From the NCBI GenBank assembly GCA_024291935.2, contig CM044322.1, positions 25,109,405-25,173,404 of the forward strand: a stretch of DNA of 64,000 bases, in the 5' to 3' direction. Below are positions 11,714-23,173 of the stretch, one piece after another. The translations under genes and the position numbers were made by a program. Under the pieces are notes generated by a model that was not told where the DNA came from, ran no database searches, and was given only the letters and a program-made list of their open reading frames with translations. This DNA is from Okapia johnstoni. Its lineage: Eukaryota; Chordata; Mammalia; Artiodactyla; Giraffidae. Position 1 is the first letter of the stretch; every line of letters starts with the position of its first letter.

Positions 11714-11867
11714 GTAAGAAAAAAATAGAATGCTAAAAAAATGCTCACAAAAATTTTCAAAAGCTACATTTGAAGCAGTAAGCAAAACATTTAAGAAACA
11801 TTAAAAAAATTTTTTTTAAAAAACCTAACAACTTCTAGAAAGTTCTGGGTATGGAGACGCCTGGAAT

Positions 11868-13007
11868 TCACAGTTTCACTGAGGCTTCTGTGACTTCTTT
11901 CACAGTTAAGTCCTCTTCCTTGTTTCATGTGTAAATGTCTCCCAGAGGATCTTGTGGTCAATTTGTCTTTGATCTGTGGAACCAGCAGGAATAACTTGTG
12001 CATCCCTAGGAACCTTTGGAAAAGGGCAGCTGAGGTCCAGGCCACAGACAAGAGTCCCCAGGACCACTAGTACGTAGACATGCACCCAGCTGGATTCTGG
12101 TTCTTCAGAGCCGAACTCAGTGGACTGGCTCCAGGCACCCCAGTGGGCTTTCTGGGTATCTGCCATCATTATCTTCACAGTAAGTTTTGCTTTGAACCCT
12201 GGTTTCAGGAAGTTGTATCTATTTCCCGAGTCACCAAACACCACAACCAGTTGATTTCTACTGCTGCTGGTATCACGCTGTCTCTGGATGTCCAGCTGGT
12301 GCTAGAACCCCCTATTGTGTCTGTTGGGTCCTGGGCTTTTCCCACTGGCGGAGGCAGTGTGATTCATTGCAGTGGACAGTGATATTGTTAGGTGGGTTGT
12401 ACTGCTCTATTTCCTGTAACAGCAAAACTGAATCAGAGAATTGGATTCCTGTTTCTTGGCTGGTACCATTAACCAGGAAGTAACTGTACAAAGTTAATCC
12501 CGAGAGGTCTCAGAGGTGATGTCCCACATGGGTCCCCAAGTCTTTCAGGTAATGACATTCTCTTTCAATTTTTTTTTTCTTTGAGTCTAGTGTATACAAG
12601 AAATATTGGACATCATCAGGGGCTGCTTGGCCTTTGACCCAGGTGCATTTCATGAAATCCACATTGTAGATAAGACAGGAGAAGTTTTGGGCAGCTGTGC
12701 CTCTCCAACTGCGTTAGTGTAGACCAGCATTTCTGAAAGCTGTCTTTGGTTGATATTTACTTCAACAGGGAGCGTGACTCACCTGTGGAGAGAACAGTCT
12801 GGAAAGGTGCACTGATATTCCTTGTCTTTGAGTTTTTTCTTAATTTGCCCCTTCTCCTTGTGAATCAACACAGGTAGCATTTTTCTTGTAGTTCCAAATT
12901 AGCTTTGTTGTCTTTGGACCAAGCTTCACGTTTAGACTGCAGTTCATTTCTGGGGTTGGAAGATTCTGGTGCTCCTGGGTCAGTAGGAGTGCAGGGTCCA
13001 GCAGCAT
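11868..13007 (-). pseudogene. CSF2RA: Processed pseudogene of GM-CSF receptor alpha (CSF2RA)
   Basis: Translated in pieces on the minus strand, this region follows the whole receptor in order. It has a start-like MLL at 13007, SLNVKLGPKTTKLIWN (N-terminal domain), [20 protein letters not shown] near 12690, [15 protein letters not shown] near 12470, WGAWSQ (the WSXWS-type box of class I cytokine receptors) near 12150, then the membrane segment VYVLVVLGTLVCGL. The box 1-type PQIKDKL near 11960 and a C-terminal LTVKEV tail near 11895 complete the protein. These segments are encoded by several exons in the functional gene, yet here they are contiguous, so this is a retrocopy. In-frame stops (after GHHL and after PRTQQTQ) and frameshifts in the cytoplasmic part make it non-coding. 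The parent gene encodes the ligand-binding chain for GM-CSF and is pseudoautosomal in mammals. No clear poly(A) tract or target duplication is visible, only an A/T-rich stretch at 11800-11820. Confidence 0.88.
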
Positions 13008-14104
13008 GGACCCAGGGGACCCGCGGGCTGCCTGGAAGCCATGAAAGTGCTTCAGTTCCTGACGCGTGCCTGGGAGACGGAGAGGCAAGACTTAGTCTGG
13101 TGCTGGACAGTCACTCTATGGACCCTCATGGGAAAGGCTGTGCTACCTTTGAGCTGCCCCCCAGGAGACATTCCTGGCTCCAGTCTTCCCTCCACAGTCT
13201 GGGTCTCCCGGGTGTTAGACTGCGCCCTCCCCCAGGCTCACATCTCTGCATCTGCTCTCCCCCCACCCACACTGCCCATTTCAGCTTTCAGTTTCCCTCC
13301 TGCTATAGCTTCTCTGGAGTTATTCTTAATTGTCTCTTTGTCTCTACTACTCTCTCCAGATTCAGTCTCTGTTGGGAGGGTGGGGTTTGCCAACCTCGGA
13401 TCACTTGCCTGCCTTCTGATTGCCAGGAGCTGAGGGAGAAAAAGAGCCTCCTTTGGGCTTCTGTAGTTCAAGACTGAGACAATAATACTACAAATGATGG
13501 AAATTTCCCCAGAATAAGAAAGGAAGTTGGAGTCTATAGACAGCCAACATGGGGCAACAAGCCCACCATGCTGCTGATTTCCATTCCAGGTCCCCCCACC
13601 TTTGTATGAGTTCTGCAGATTCCCAGGTTCTTTCCAATAAATTCTCTTTGTTTACCAGCCAGAATGCGTGGCAGGCTCTGTGTCTGGTACTTAAAGATCC
13701 AGAGATGAAATGTGTCTCATGGCTCCCAAGTGAATTCTGTTTACTGCATCCTAAAAGTTTGAGAATCTTGGAGTCTAGACTTGCAACTTGCTCCTGTAGC
13801 ATTGGCTCAACTATAATGTCAGGGGAATAAATAACCTGCATAGTCTTTGGCTGATAGCAGTTTAGTGAGGATGGCCATGGAGAATATTTTTTATGTTCTT
13901 GACCCAAGAGCAATCTGTTGACATTGAAGCCAAAGCACCAGGGCTTAAACATGGGGTTGGGGAGGGAGTCCTTGGGGCCAGTTCATTCTAAGGTGGCCCA
14001 TTCAAGTCTTGAGTACTCTTCTTCAAGGAGTTCATTATTGTGGGAGTGGAGAGGCAATGTCACATGAAAATGAACATGATACCACTTTGTCCATTATAGG
14101 AACA
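13008..14104. other. Unassigned sequence upstream of the pseudogene
   Basis: Immediately after 13007 it may include retrocopied 5' UTR. The 13600-13720 part (TTTCCAATAAATTCTC followed by TTTACCAGCCAGAATGCGTG) resembles the poly(A) region of an old LTR, but I cannot name the family. Confidence 0.4.
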
Positions 14105-14571
14105 CCTTTCTTTATTGAACTTCACTTTATTGTGCTTTGAAGATATATATATTTTTTTAACAAGGTGAAGGTTTGTGGCAATCCTGCATTGAGCAAGTTT
14201 GTGGGCATCATTTTTCCAACACTACCTGCTCACTTTGTGTCTCTATGTCACATTTTGGTGGTTCTCCTAGTTTTTCAAGCCTTCCACTAGCAAAAAAGAT
14301 TACAACTCACTGAAGGATCAGATGATGGTACTTGCTGAAGGATTGGATGATGGTTAGCATTTTTTAAAGCAATATTATTTTTAATTAAGATATATCCATT
14401 GTGTTTTTTAGAGATCATGCTATTGAATACTTAACTGACTATGGTATAACATAAACATATATTTTATATACACTAGGAAACAAGAAAATTAATGTGACTC
14501 AATTTATTGTGATATTTACTCCATGGCAATGATCAGGAAACAAACCTGCAGAATTTCAGAGATATGGCTGT
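14105..14571 (+). mobile_element. Tigger-type DNA transposon, internally deleted
   Basis: The left part (ACAAGGTGAAGGTTTGTGGC ... CTCACTTTGTGTCTCTATG) is the Tigger1-like 5' end. The right part (GATCAGATGATGGT, TTTTAATTAAGATATATCC, CAGAGATATGGCTGTG) is its 3' end. The transposase gene between them is gone, leaving about 470 bp of a ~2.4 kb parent. Confidence 0.8.
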
Positions 14572-15440
14572 GCTCTGATTTGGTTAAGGATTTAGCCAGC
14601 TCTGGGTGGTGTGGATGGAGCAGAATCTGCTGAAACTGTGTGTAAAATACTCCTGTGCACATACTCTTACTTTTTAGAGGAAGGGTCTGTGTTTTTCAGG
14701 AGCTCACAGTGGTCCAAAATACCCCCAAAGATTTCCTTGTTTTCTGAATTCTGAGCTTCTTAAAAATGACCTTTTAAATAGTGGTGATGGTCACATAACT
14801 CTAAATTTATGAAAAGCCGTTGGGTTCTATACTGTAAATGAGTGAATTTGGCAGTTGAATGATATCTCCAAAAAAGCTGTTAAAAGTAGATCTTTTAGTA
14901 GATATCCTTTTTTTTTTTTTTTTTTAAAGCTAAGCAGCAGGCTCATCTTGGGTTTTCAGAAAATCTGGGTGTTGTTGAACTTGGTTGTGTGTAATTGCTT
15001 GCTTTTATGAAATGCTTTGATTCTAGATACACCCAGCCACAGTACATTTATGGTGTTTCTAAGTGAGTTGTTTGGCCCCTAATTCTGGACTGAGGACCAT
15101 GTCTAATTCCATGGTGGGTAAAAGCTGATGCCTTTTTATTTATCACCCTATAAATTGCAGTGGTTAAAGTCATGGGAGAAGCCACCAGTGCAGTGAAGAT
15201 TCAGCCAATTCCTACACTTAACATGACCCCCAGGAACTGGTATTTTATGCTCTGTTAAGTGATTAAGTGTTAGGTGACTGATAAGGGTTATTTGGGGGCA
15301 AATGCTAAGTAGTAATGTTGGGACCGTTGTGCTAAAATTAAAGCCACAGTAGAAAAAAAGGAATCTGGGGCCCGCCTGTGGTCCCACATAGTACATCAGA
15401 GAAGAAGGTCAACGGAGAAGGCATTAAATGAAAAGAACTC
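14572..15440. other. Mostly unassigned, with a probable L1M 3' tail
   Basis: 14780-14890 resembles the sense 3' end of an L1M (AGTGGTGATGGTCACATAAC ... GAATGATATCTCC). A T19 run lies at about 14907-14925. The rest is unassigned. Confidence 0.4.
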
Positions 15441-15589
15441 AAATGTACTTTGCGTGTAGCCATCCAAATGCAAGTCTGACCATGTCACATTCATTTCTGG
15501 TTTGTTCTCGGATGGCTGCCCGCCCCAGCTGCCGAGAGTCCATGCCCATCACCATGGCATGGGTGGCCCTCAGGCCCTGCTCTTGGGTT

Positions 15590-15720
15590 AGTGTCAGTTT
15601 GCAATGTAGATGTGGCCCACCCTAATCTAGTATGACCTCATCTTAACTTTTGTACATCTGCAAAGATCCTATTCCCAAATAAGGTCACATTCATGGATCC
15701 TGGTGGACATGGATTGAGGG
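15590..15720. mobile_element. Ancient L1M-like 3' fragment
   Basis: Contains CATCTGCAAAGATCCTATT and AAATAAGGTCACATTCA, a pattern that recurs at 31,615-31,735. Probably an old L1M 3' end. Confidence 0.5.
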
Positions 15721-15736
15721 GGGATACGGTTCAACC

Positions 15737-15939
15737 TGGGCTTCCCTGGTGGCCCAGGCGGTAAAGAAACCGCCTGCAATGTGGGAGACCCGGGTTCAAT
15801 CCCTGGGTCAGGAAGATCCCCTGGAAAAGGGAATGGCAACCCACTCCAGTATTCTTGCCTGGGAAATACTGTGGGCAGAGGAGCCTGGCGGTCTATAGTT
15901 TGTGGCGTAGCAAAGAGTTGGACACGACTAAGCACACAT
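15737..15939 (+). mobile_element. Bov-tA SINE
   Basis: Full sense copy with a perfect 9-bp target duplication GGTTCAACC at 15728-15736 and 15940-15948. Confidence 0.95.
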
Positions 15940-16065
15940 GGTTCAACCCACTGTACGAGCTTCTCCTCCAACTGTTCCCACCTCACTAAATAGCTCATAC
16001 ATCCTCTCACTTGCCTGCTGGGTAAGCCTGGAAGCTGTCCTAATATTCTTTCTTCACCCCCTTTC

Positions 16066-16203
16066 TGGAGAAGGAAATGGCAACCCACTCCAGTGTTCTT
16101 GCCTGGAGAATCTCAGGGATGGGGGAGCCTGCTGGGCTGCTGTCTGTGGGGTCACACAGAGTCAGACATGACTGAAGCGACTTAGCAGCAGCAGCAGCAG
16201 CAG
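16066..16203 (+). mobile_element. Bov-A SINE with (CAG)n tail
   Basis: Sense Bov-A monomer ending GACTTAGCAGCAGCAGCAG. The flanks CACCCCCTTTC (16055-16065) and CACCTCCTTTC (16204-16214) are a target duplication with one mismatch. Confidence 0.92.
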
Positions 16204-16229
16204 CACCTCCTTTCATTCTGCTTCTGAAA

Positions 16230-16680
16230 CTTATCTTCCCCATATCTGCCTTTCTCTCTCTTTGCAAATCACCATGGTCCAAGCTACCATCCCCTGACTG
16301 ACTGAAAGCCAAAAGACCTTCCCTGCTCCCCTCTCTGCCCTGCTGTGGCCCAACCTCTCTTCTGCAGACAGAATGTCTCTCTGAAACTTAAACCAGGACA
16401 TTCCCTGGCCTGTACCCTTCCCATGCCTGTCCACTGGGCACAAGAGGAAACTCCAAAGCTTGTGGACCATGAGCATCTATGTGGTCTGGCCTCTGTCTCT
16501 GTGCCAGCATCGTCTTGTGCCCCAGCCCCAGTGATGGCCTTTCAGTGCCTGGGACACACTTGCTGTGCTCTTTCCTTAGCATGTGCACTGCCATTCTTCC
16601 CCTTCACTGCCCCCTCGCCCCCATCCCCACACTGTTACTGGTTAATTTACCAATCAGTTACGTGTTTGCTTATATGTTGT
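16230..16680 (+). mobile_element. L2 LINE 3' fragment
   Basis: Diverged sense L2 text: AAGCTTGTGGACCATGAGC, TGGTCTGGCCTCTGTCTCT, ACACTTGCTGTGCTCTTTCC. Long frames here (for example 128 codons at 16345) are incidental. Confidence 0.65.
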
Positions 16681-16688
16681 GCTCTTGT

Positions 16689-16882
16689 AAGTGAAAGTGA
16701 AAGTTGCTCCACCGTGTCTGACTCTTTGTGACCCCATGAACTATATTGTCCATGGAATTCTCCAGGCCAGAATACTGGAGTGGGTAGCTTTTACTTTCTC
16801 CAGAGGATCTTAACCTAGGGATCGAACCCAGGTCTCTCACATTGCAGGCGGATTCTTTACCAGCAGAGCCACAAGGGAAGCC
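16689..16882 (-). mobile_element. Bov-tA SINE
   Basis: Antisense Bov-tA from AAGTGAAAGTGAAAGTTGC to GAGCCACAAGGGAAGCCC. Confidence 0.93.
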
Positions 16883-16906
16883 CTAAACACTTAAGAAATG
16901 ACTTAA

Positions 16907-19900
16907 GAGGCTCGAGAAAAGACTCTGATAGGACCATAACTCCTGTGGCCGAGGCAGTCCGTGTCCCTGTACACTTGGGACCATCAGGGTCCCCGCAAGC
17001 CAAGCAGCTGCACCACCTTCATGCTCAACTCACACTGGGGCAGGGCTGCCACAGGCAAAAGGAAAAAAAAGTCTTGCATTTATGTGCACAGGGTCACTTC
17101 GGTACTGTCCAACTCTTTGCGACCCTGTAGACTCTGGCCTGCCAGTCTTTTCTGTCAGAGAGGGAGTTCTCTAGGCAAGAATACTGGAACGTATTGGCCA
17201 ATACTGGTTGCCATACCCTTCTAGAGCACTATATTTCCTGCTGCCCTAGCCACCAACCCCCTGAGTACCTGGTGCTGCCAGAACCCCTACGACCCAAGCA
17301 GCTGCACCACCTCCACACCTGGCCTTCACAGGGGCAAACCCAAGTCCTCCAGGGCAGCCTCAGGAGCAAACCCCAGTGGAAGACTCACACGTAGAGGTGG
17401 AAATAAAACCACAATTAAAACCCAGGGGCAGTGTGGCTAAGGAAGAAAAACCAAAACCTTCCCACCAGCCGTACAAGCTGCAGATTAAATCCACGTGATC
17501 AACAGGCAGACTCTGTCTATGGAATACATAAAAGGCCATTGAGAGCTCCCACAAAAGAAAGCACACTAGCTCTGATAGCTGTGGATGTTGGAGGCAAGAA
17601 CACACAGGAGGAGGACCAGAGTAGAATCTGAGCAGCTCCCACAGCAGGTTCAGAGATTAGCACAGTGTTGGAAATACAAAAGATTATAAGATTATTATGA
17701 ACAACTATATGGCAATAAAATAGATAACATGGAAGAAATGGACAGATTCTTATAAAAGTTCAATCTTCCAAGACTGAACCAGGAAGAAATAGAAATTAGG
17801 GACAACCCAATTACAAGCACTGAAATGGAAGCTGTGATCAAAAAATCTCCCAAGAAACAAAAGCCCAGGACCAGATGGCTTCACAGAAGAATTCTATCAA
17901 ACATTTAGAGAAGAGCTAATGTCTATCCTTCTAAAACCCTTTCAAAAAATTGCAGAGGAAGGAACTCTTTCAAATTCATTCTAGGAGGCCACCATCACCC
18001 TGATACCAAAACCAGACAAAGACAACACAAAAAAAGAAAACTATAGGCCGATATCACTGATGAACATAGATGCAAAAGTTCTCAACAAAATTTTAGCAAA
18101 GAGAATTCAGCAACACATCAAAAAGCTCATACACCATGATCAAGTCAGGTTTATTCCAGGGATGCAAGGATTCTTCAATATATACAAATCAATCAATGTG
18201 ATACACCATATTAACAAATTGAAAGATAAAAGCTGTATGATACTATTAATAGATGCAGAAAAAGCCTTTGACAAAATTCAACACCTATTTATGATTAAAA
18301 CTTCAAAAAATGGGCATAGAAGGAACCTACCTCAACATAGTAAAGGCCATATATGATAAGCCTATAATAAACATTATTCTTAATGGTGAAAAACTGAAAG
18401 CACTCTCTCTAGGACCAGGAAAAAGACAAGGGTGTCCACTTTCACCACTATTATTCAACATAGTTCTGGAAGTCCTAGCTACAGCAATCAGAGAAGAAAA
18501 ATAAAGAAAAGGAATCAAGATCAGAAAAGAAGTAAAGCTCTCACTGTTTGCAGGTGACATGATACTATACACAGAAAACCCTAAAGATAATATCTGAAAA
18601 TTACTAGAGCTAATCAGTGAATTTAGCAAAGTTGCAGGATACAAAATCAATACACAGAAATCACTTGCATTTCTATATACTAACAATGAAAAATCAGAGA
18701 AATTAAGAAATCAGTTCCATTCACCACTGCAGCAAAAAGAATTAAATATCTGTGAATAAACTTACCTAAGGAGATGAAAGAACTGTACACAGAAAATTAC
18801 ATGACACTAATGAAAGAAATCAAAGGTGACACAAACAGATGGGGAGATATTCCATGTTTCTGGGTAGGAAGAATCAATATTGTGAAAATGACTATACCAT
18901 CAAATGCAATCTACAGATTCAGTGCGATCCCTATCAAATTACCAATGGCATTTTTCACAGAACTAGAACAAAAAATTTCACAATTCATATGTAAACACAA
19001 AAGTCCCTAATAGCCAAATCAGTCCTGGGAAAGAAGAATGGATCTGGGATAATCAAACTTCTTGACTTCAGGTTGTACTACAAAGCTACAGTCATCAAGA
19101 CAGTATGGTACTGGCACAAAAATAGAAATACAGACCAATGGAACAAGATAGAAAGCCCAGAAATAAATCCATGCACCTGTGGGTACCTTATTTTTGGCAA
19201 AGGAGGTAAGAATATACAATGGGACAAAGACAGCCTCTTTAATGAATGGTGCTGGGAAAACTGGACAGATACATGTAAAAGAATGAAATTAGAACACTTC
19301 CTAACACCATACACAAAGATAAAATGTATTAAAGACCTAAATGTAAGACCAGAAACTATAAAACTCTTAGAGGAAAACATAGGCAGAACACTGGGTGACA
19401 TAAATCAAAGCAAGATCCTCTATGACCCACCTCCAAGAGTAACAGAAATAAAAACAAAAGTAAACAAATGGGACCTGATTAAACTTAAAAGCTTTTTCAC
19501 AGCAAAGGAAACTATAAGCACAATGAAAAGACAACCCTCAGAGTGGGTGAAAATAATAGCAAATGAAACAACTGACAAAGGATTAATTTCCAAAATACAC
19601 AAGCAGCTCATACAACTCAATACCAGAAAAACAAACCAATCAAAAAATGGGAAAAAGACCTAAATAGACATTTCTCCAAAGAAGACATACACATGGCTAA
19701 CAAACATATGAAAATATGCTCAACATTGCTCATTATTAGAGAAATGCAAATTAAAACTACAATATCACCTCACACCAGTCAGAATGGCCCTCATCAAAAA
19801 GTCTACAAACAGCAAATGCTGGAGAGGGTATGGAGTAAAGGGAACACTCTTGCACTGTTGGTGGGAATGTAAATTGATACAGCCACTATGGAAGATAGTA

Positions 19901-20597
19901 TGGAGATTCCTTAAAAAACTAGGAATAAAACCACCATATGACCCAGCAATCCTACTCCTAGGCATATACCCACAGGAAACCAAAATTGAAGGAGACACGT
20001 GTATCCCTTTGTTCATTGCAGCACTATTTAAAATAGCTAGAACATGGAAGCAACCTAGATGTCCATCGACAGATGAATTGGATAAACAAGTTGTAGCATA
20101 TATACACAATGGGATATTACTCAGCCATAAAAAGAAATGAATTTGAATCAGTTCTGATGAGGTGGATAAACCTAGAACCTATTAAACATAGTGAAGTGAG
20201 TCAGAGAAAGATAAATATCGTATTCTAACACATATATACGAAATCTAGAAAAATAGTACTGAAGAATTTACAGGGCAGCAATGGAGAAACAGACATAGAG
20301 AATAGACTTATGGTCATGGGGAGAGGGGAGGACAGGGTGAGATGTATGGAAAGAGTAACATAGAAACTTACATTACCATGTGTAAAATAGATAGCCAATG
20401 GGAATTTGCTGTATGGCTCAGGAAACTCAAATAGGGGTTCTGTATCAACCTAAAGGGGTGGGATGGGGAGGGAGATGGGAGGGAGTTTCAAAAGAGAGGG
20501 GATATATGTATACCTATGGCTGATTCGTGTTGAGATTTGACAGAAAACAGCAAAATTCTATAAAGCAATTATCCTTCAATAAAAATAATTTTAAAAA
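16907..20597 (+). mobile_element. Ruminant L1 (L1_BT type), internally deleted
   Basis: Bounded by AAGAAATGACTTAA (16893-16906) and AAGTAATGACTTAA (20598-20611), 13 of 14 identical, so it is one insertion. 16907 to ~17665 is GC-rich L1 5' UTR, including two related AAGCAGCTGCACCACC modules and an embedded Bov-A-like stretch (17078-17230). At ~17,665-17,680 it jumps directly to the RT part of ORF2, so ORF1 and the endonuclease domain are missing. The 3' UTR ends at 20,597 with an A-rich tail. Confidence 0.85.
17700..20140 (+). pseudogene. L1 ORF2 reverse transcriptase remnant
   Basis: Recognisable L1 RT text in three shifted frames: [19 protein letters not shown] near 18060, [13 protein letters not shown] (motif A) near 18240, [18 protein letters not shown] near 18430, then KLYYKAT-like to C-terminal text up to 20140. 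The catalytic FADD box near 18,550 reads FAGDMILY, so one essential aspartate is lost. Frameshifts lie near 18300, between 18,560 and 18,770, and near 19000. It is dead. Confidence 0.9.
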
Positions 20598-20734
20598 AAG
20601 TAATGACTTAAATATTTCTCTGATCCCTTTGTCTAAATTGAGTCCCCCTATTGATCTCATCCTACCCTTGATTTTTCTGTACGGCACTTGGCCCTTGGCA
20701 ATTATACTTTTGTGACTGCCTGTTTAATCCATAT

Positions 20735-20850
20735 AGACTCTATTAGACTGAGTTCTGTGAGGGCATAGGTCATCTTGTTAATAGCTGTACCTCCAAGTAC
20801 TGTGAAAAATGCCTGTCAAAGAGTAAAGGTTCAAGTATTGGAATGAATTA
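20735..20850 (+). mobile_element. L2 LINE 3' end
   Basis: AGACTGAGTTCTGTGAGGGC ... GGAATGAATTA matches the terminal L2 pattern (gene-poor, short, diverged). Confidence 0.55.
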
Positions 20851-21159
20851 ATCTTAGCCATATCCTCCTCTCTGTCCCCTCTCCTCAATTAATTATCTAT
20901 CCATTGGATAATTGAATGTCCACACTCAAATATGTGTGCCTGGGCTTGTGCAAGGCACTAGAGAAAATAAATTTGTCATCTAGCCTCCTTTGTGTGTTAT
21001 GACTGGGTTATTTCTTTTTATATACACTGACCTATAGCTGCTCAGAAGCAGATCTCAAACCGTAGAAAAGAATGAGCAAGCTACATACGCCTGTTCTATG
21101 GTCCCTTGTGGCCTATTTTTCCATGCTGTTATTGGAGATGAAAAACCTTTCTCCTCTAC
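20851..21159. other. Unassigned sequence
   Basis: No recognised element. Confidence 0.5.
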
Positions 21160-21515
21160 CCTCTTGTGTTCAGTGACTGGGACCTTGCAAATTAAGCTGA
21201 CAAAAGACAGATTAACAGGAGAAAAAGAGTTATTTATTTCACATATGGAAATGCAGTGAAAACCCCAAAGAGATGTTGCAAACTGGAGGCTTATATATCA
21301 TTTTAACAAAAAGTGATACATTCATGGAGAAGTGACAAGGCGAAAGAAAATGGGTAGTAAATTGTTGGAAGGTAAATAGATGTGGGAAAACAATGGAAGG
21401 TAAGTGTTATTTTAGCAATTGTTATGCATATTCCTCTGGTGCCATCTCTGGGCTGGTAAGAGTCTAGAGTCCTCTCTGGTGATTGGGAGTGGTTCTGCCT
21501 CAGAGGATTCTGCCC
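21160..21515 (-). mobile_element. Old LTR (same family as 26,620-27,020)
   Basis: The antisense strand reads CTCTTTTTCTCCTGTTAATC then TGTCTTTTGTCAGCTTAATT, a typical post-poly(A) LTR end. It also carries CCCAGAGATGGCACCAGAGG. Both blocks recur in the opposite orientation at 26,620-27,020. Confidence 0.55.
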
Positions 21516-21517
21516 TA

Positions 21518-21660
21518 AAGGACTTCCCTGATGGTCCAGTAGTTAAGACTCTGTGCTTCTACTGCAGGAGGCCTGGGTGTGATCCCTGGTAGGGGAACTA
21601 AGACACTGCATGCTGCACGGCCAAAAAAACACACAAAAACACACAATTGTTAAAAAGGTG
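21518..21660 (+). mobile_element. CHR-type SINE
   Basis: Sense copy: GGACTTCCCTGATGGTCCAG ... GATCCCTGGTAGGGGAACTA ... GCACGGCCAAAAAAAC. Confidence 0.88.
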
Positions 21661-21907
21661 CCTTTTGAGATGGGCCACATTCTGTGTCTGGAATATGTAT
21701 CTCTCTAAATCTACTTTTTACCTTAAAAAAAAATGGTAATTAGTGGTTTTGCCCTTTCTGATATGAGAAGTGGGAGAGGAACTCCTTTGCAAAGGGAGGA
21801 TTTTGCTTTGGCAGATAGAGGGAGGCTGATGCTGAAAGCTCAGCTTCTCTGTACACTGGTGCCTAATGGAATCTCAGAGATAGAGTTTTGGTGAAGTAGA
21901 AGAGGAG

Positions 21908-22237
21908 GCCCTTGGACAGCAAGAAGATCAAGCCAGTCAATCCTAAAGGAAATCAACCCTGAATTTTCATTGGAAGGACTGATGTTGAAGCTGAAGCTCG
22001 AATATTTTGGGCACCTGATGCGAAGAGCCGACTCATCGGAAAAGACCCTGATGCTAGGAAAGATGAGGACAGAAGGAGAAGGGGACGACAGAAGATGAGA
22101 TGGTTGGATGGCATCACCAACTCAATGGACACGAGTTTGAGCAAACTCTGGGAAATAGTGAAGGACAGGGAAGCATGGCGTGCTGCAGTCCATGGGGTCA
22201 CAAAGAGTTGGACACAACTGAGTGAACAACAACAACA
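21908..22237 (+). mobile_element. BovB LINE 3' end
   Basis: Sense BovB from CCCTTGGACAGCAAGAAGA to GGACACAACTGAGTGAAC plus an (AAC)n tail. Confidence 0.95.
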
Positions 22238-22700
22238 GAAACGGATAGTTTTATTACTTTGCTAGGCATAAAGGGGGCCACAGCAGGCTAATACCCTCAA
22301 AACTGTGTATCCCAACTTTGGGGACATAGTAAGAACTTTTATTATAACTTTTATTGTTCAAAGAGGGCATAATCAGCTTGTGAACATTCTTCTAATGGGT
22401 TGGTGGTGAGGTAAGTAGAAGTTGACATCATCAACATTTAGTCCAACTGGTCTGGGGTCCACATGCTTGTGAGCAGCGTATCACTGTTAATCATTAAATT
22501 CTTCTACCTGGAGGGGGTTTCAGTTTCTGCAGAGCAGCTCAGAGATTCTGTTGTGTATCCTTTGATGGGGAAACAGGATCTTGCCCCAGGGCTACTCTTG
22601 ACTGTTTCTCCCTGGTCGTGCATCCTCTCCCTTCCTTAATTACCAACGGCTTGAATCAGCCCATTGGAACTCAGGGAAGGTCATGGAGGCTGAATGAAGA
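22238..22700 (-). mobile_element. Probable old LTR
   Basis: The antisense strand has GCCTAGCAAAGTAATAAAAC followed by TATCCGTTTCTG, typical of an LTR poly(A) region. The family is unknown and the boundaries are approximate. Confidence 0.4.
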
Positions 22701-22947
22701 CTGTTTTCTATAATCAGAGAAATGAGAGACACAAAGGCCTTGAGCCCCAGAGTCCCACAGGGCCCTGCACGGAATCACTTAAATACGACTTATTTGGGGT
22801 GGCGTATTCTGATCCCCTTGGCTGTTTCAAAGTCTTTCCTGTTTGGCTTCTAGCATGTCTATGAGACTTCTCATCTCCAAGGATGAATCTAGGAGCTATA
22901 CTATGTACCTTGTATATTTATTTTATTCCAGATCCCATTAAAAGGCA

Positions 22948-23161
22948 TGGGCTTCCCTGGTGGCTCAGTGGTAAAGAAACCACCTACAATGCAGGAGACC
23001 CAGGTTTGATCCCTGGGTGGGGAAGATCCCCTGGGGGAAGGCATGGCAACCCATTCCAGTACTCTTGCCTGAAGGATCCCATAGACAGAGGAGCCTGGCG
23101 GGCTACTGTCCGTGGGGTCGTGCAGAGTTGGACACGACCGAAGCAACTGAGCACGCATGCG
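22948..23161 (+). mobile_element. Bov-tA SINE
   Basis: Full sense copy. The flanks CATTAAAAGGCA (22936-22947) and CATTGAAAGGCA (23162-23173) form the target duplication. Confidence 0.95.
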
Positions 23162-23173
23162 CATTGAAAGGCA

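Noticed and set aside
12905..13477. 190-codon plus-strand frame
   Set aside because: Antisense to the CSF2RA retrocopy at its start; no recognisable domain.
17078..17230. Bov-A-like stretch as an independent SINE insertion
   Set aside because: No target duplication is visible, and ruminant L1 5' UTRs appear to carry such a segment. Left as part of the L1, with uncertainty.
18060..19663. Long plus-strand frames as a possible gene
   Set aside because: L1 ORF2 text in shifted frames with a mutated FADD box.
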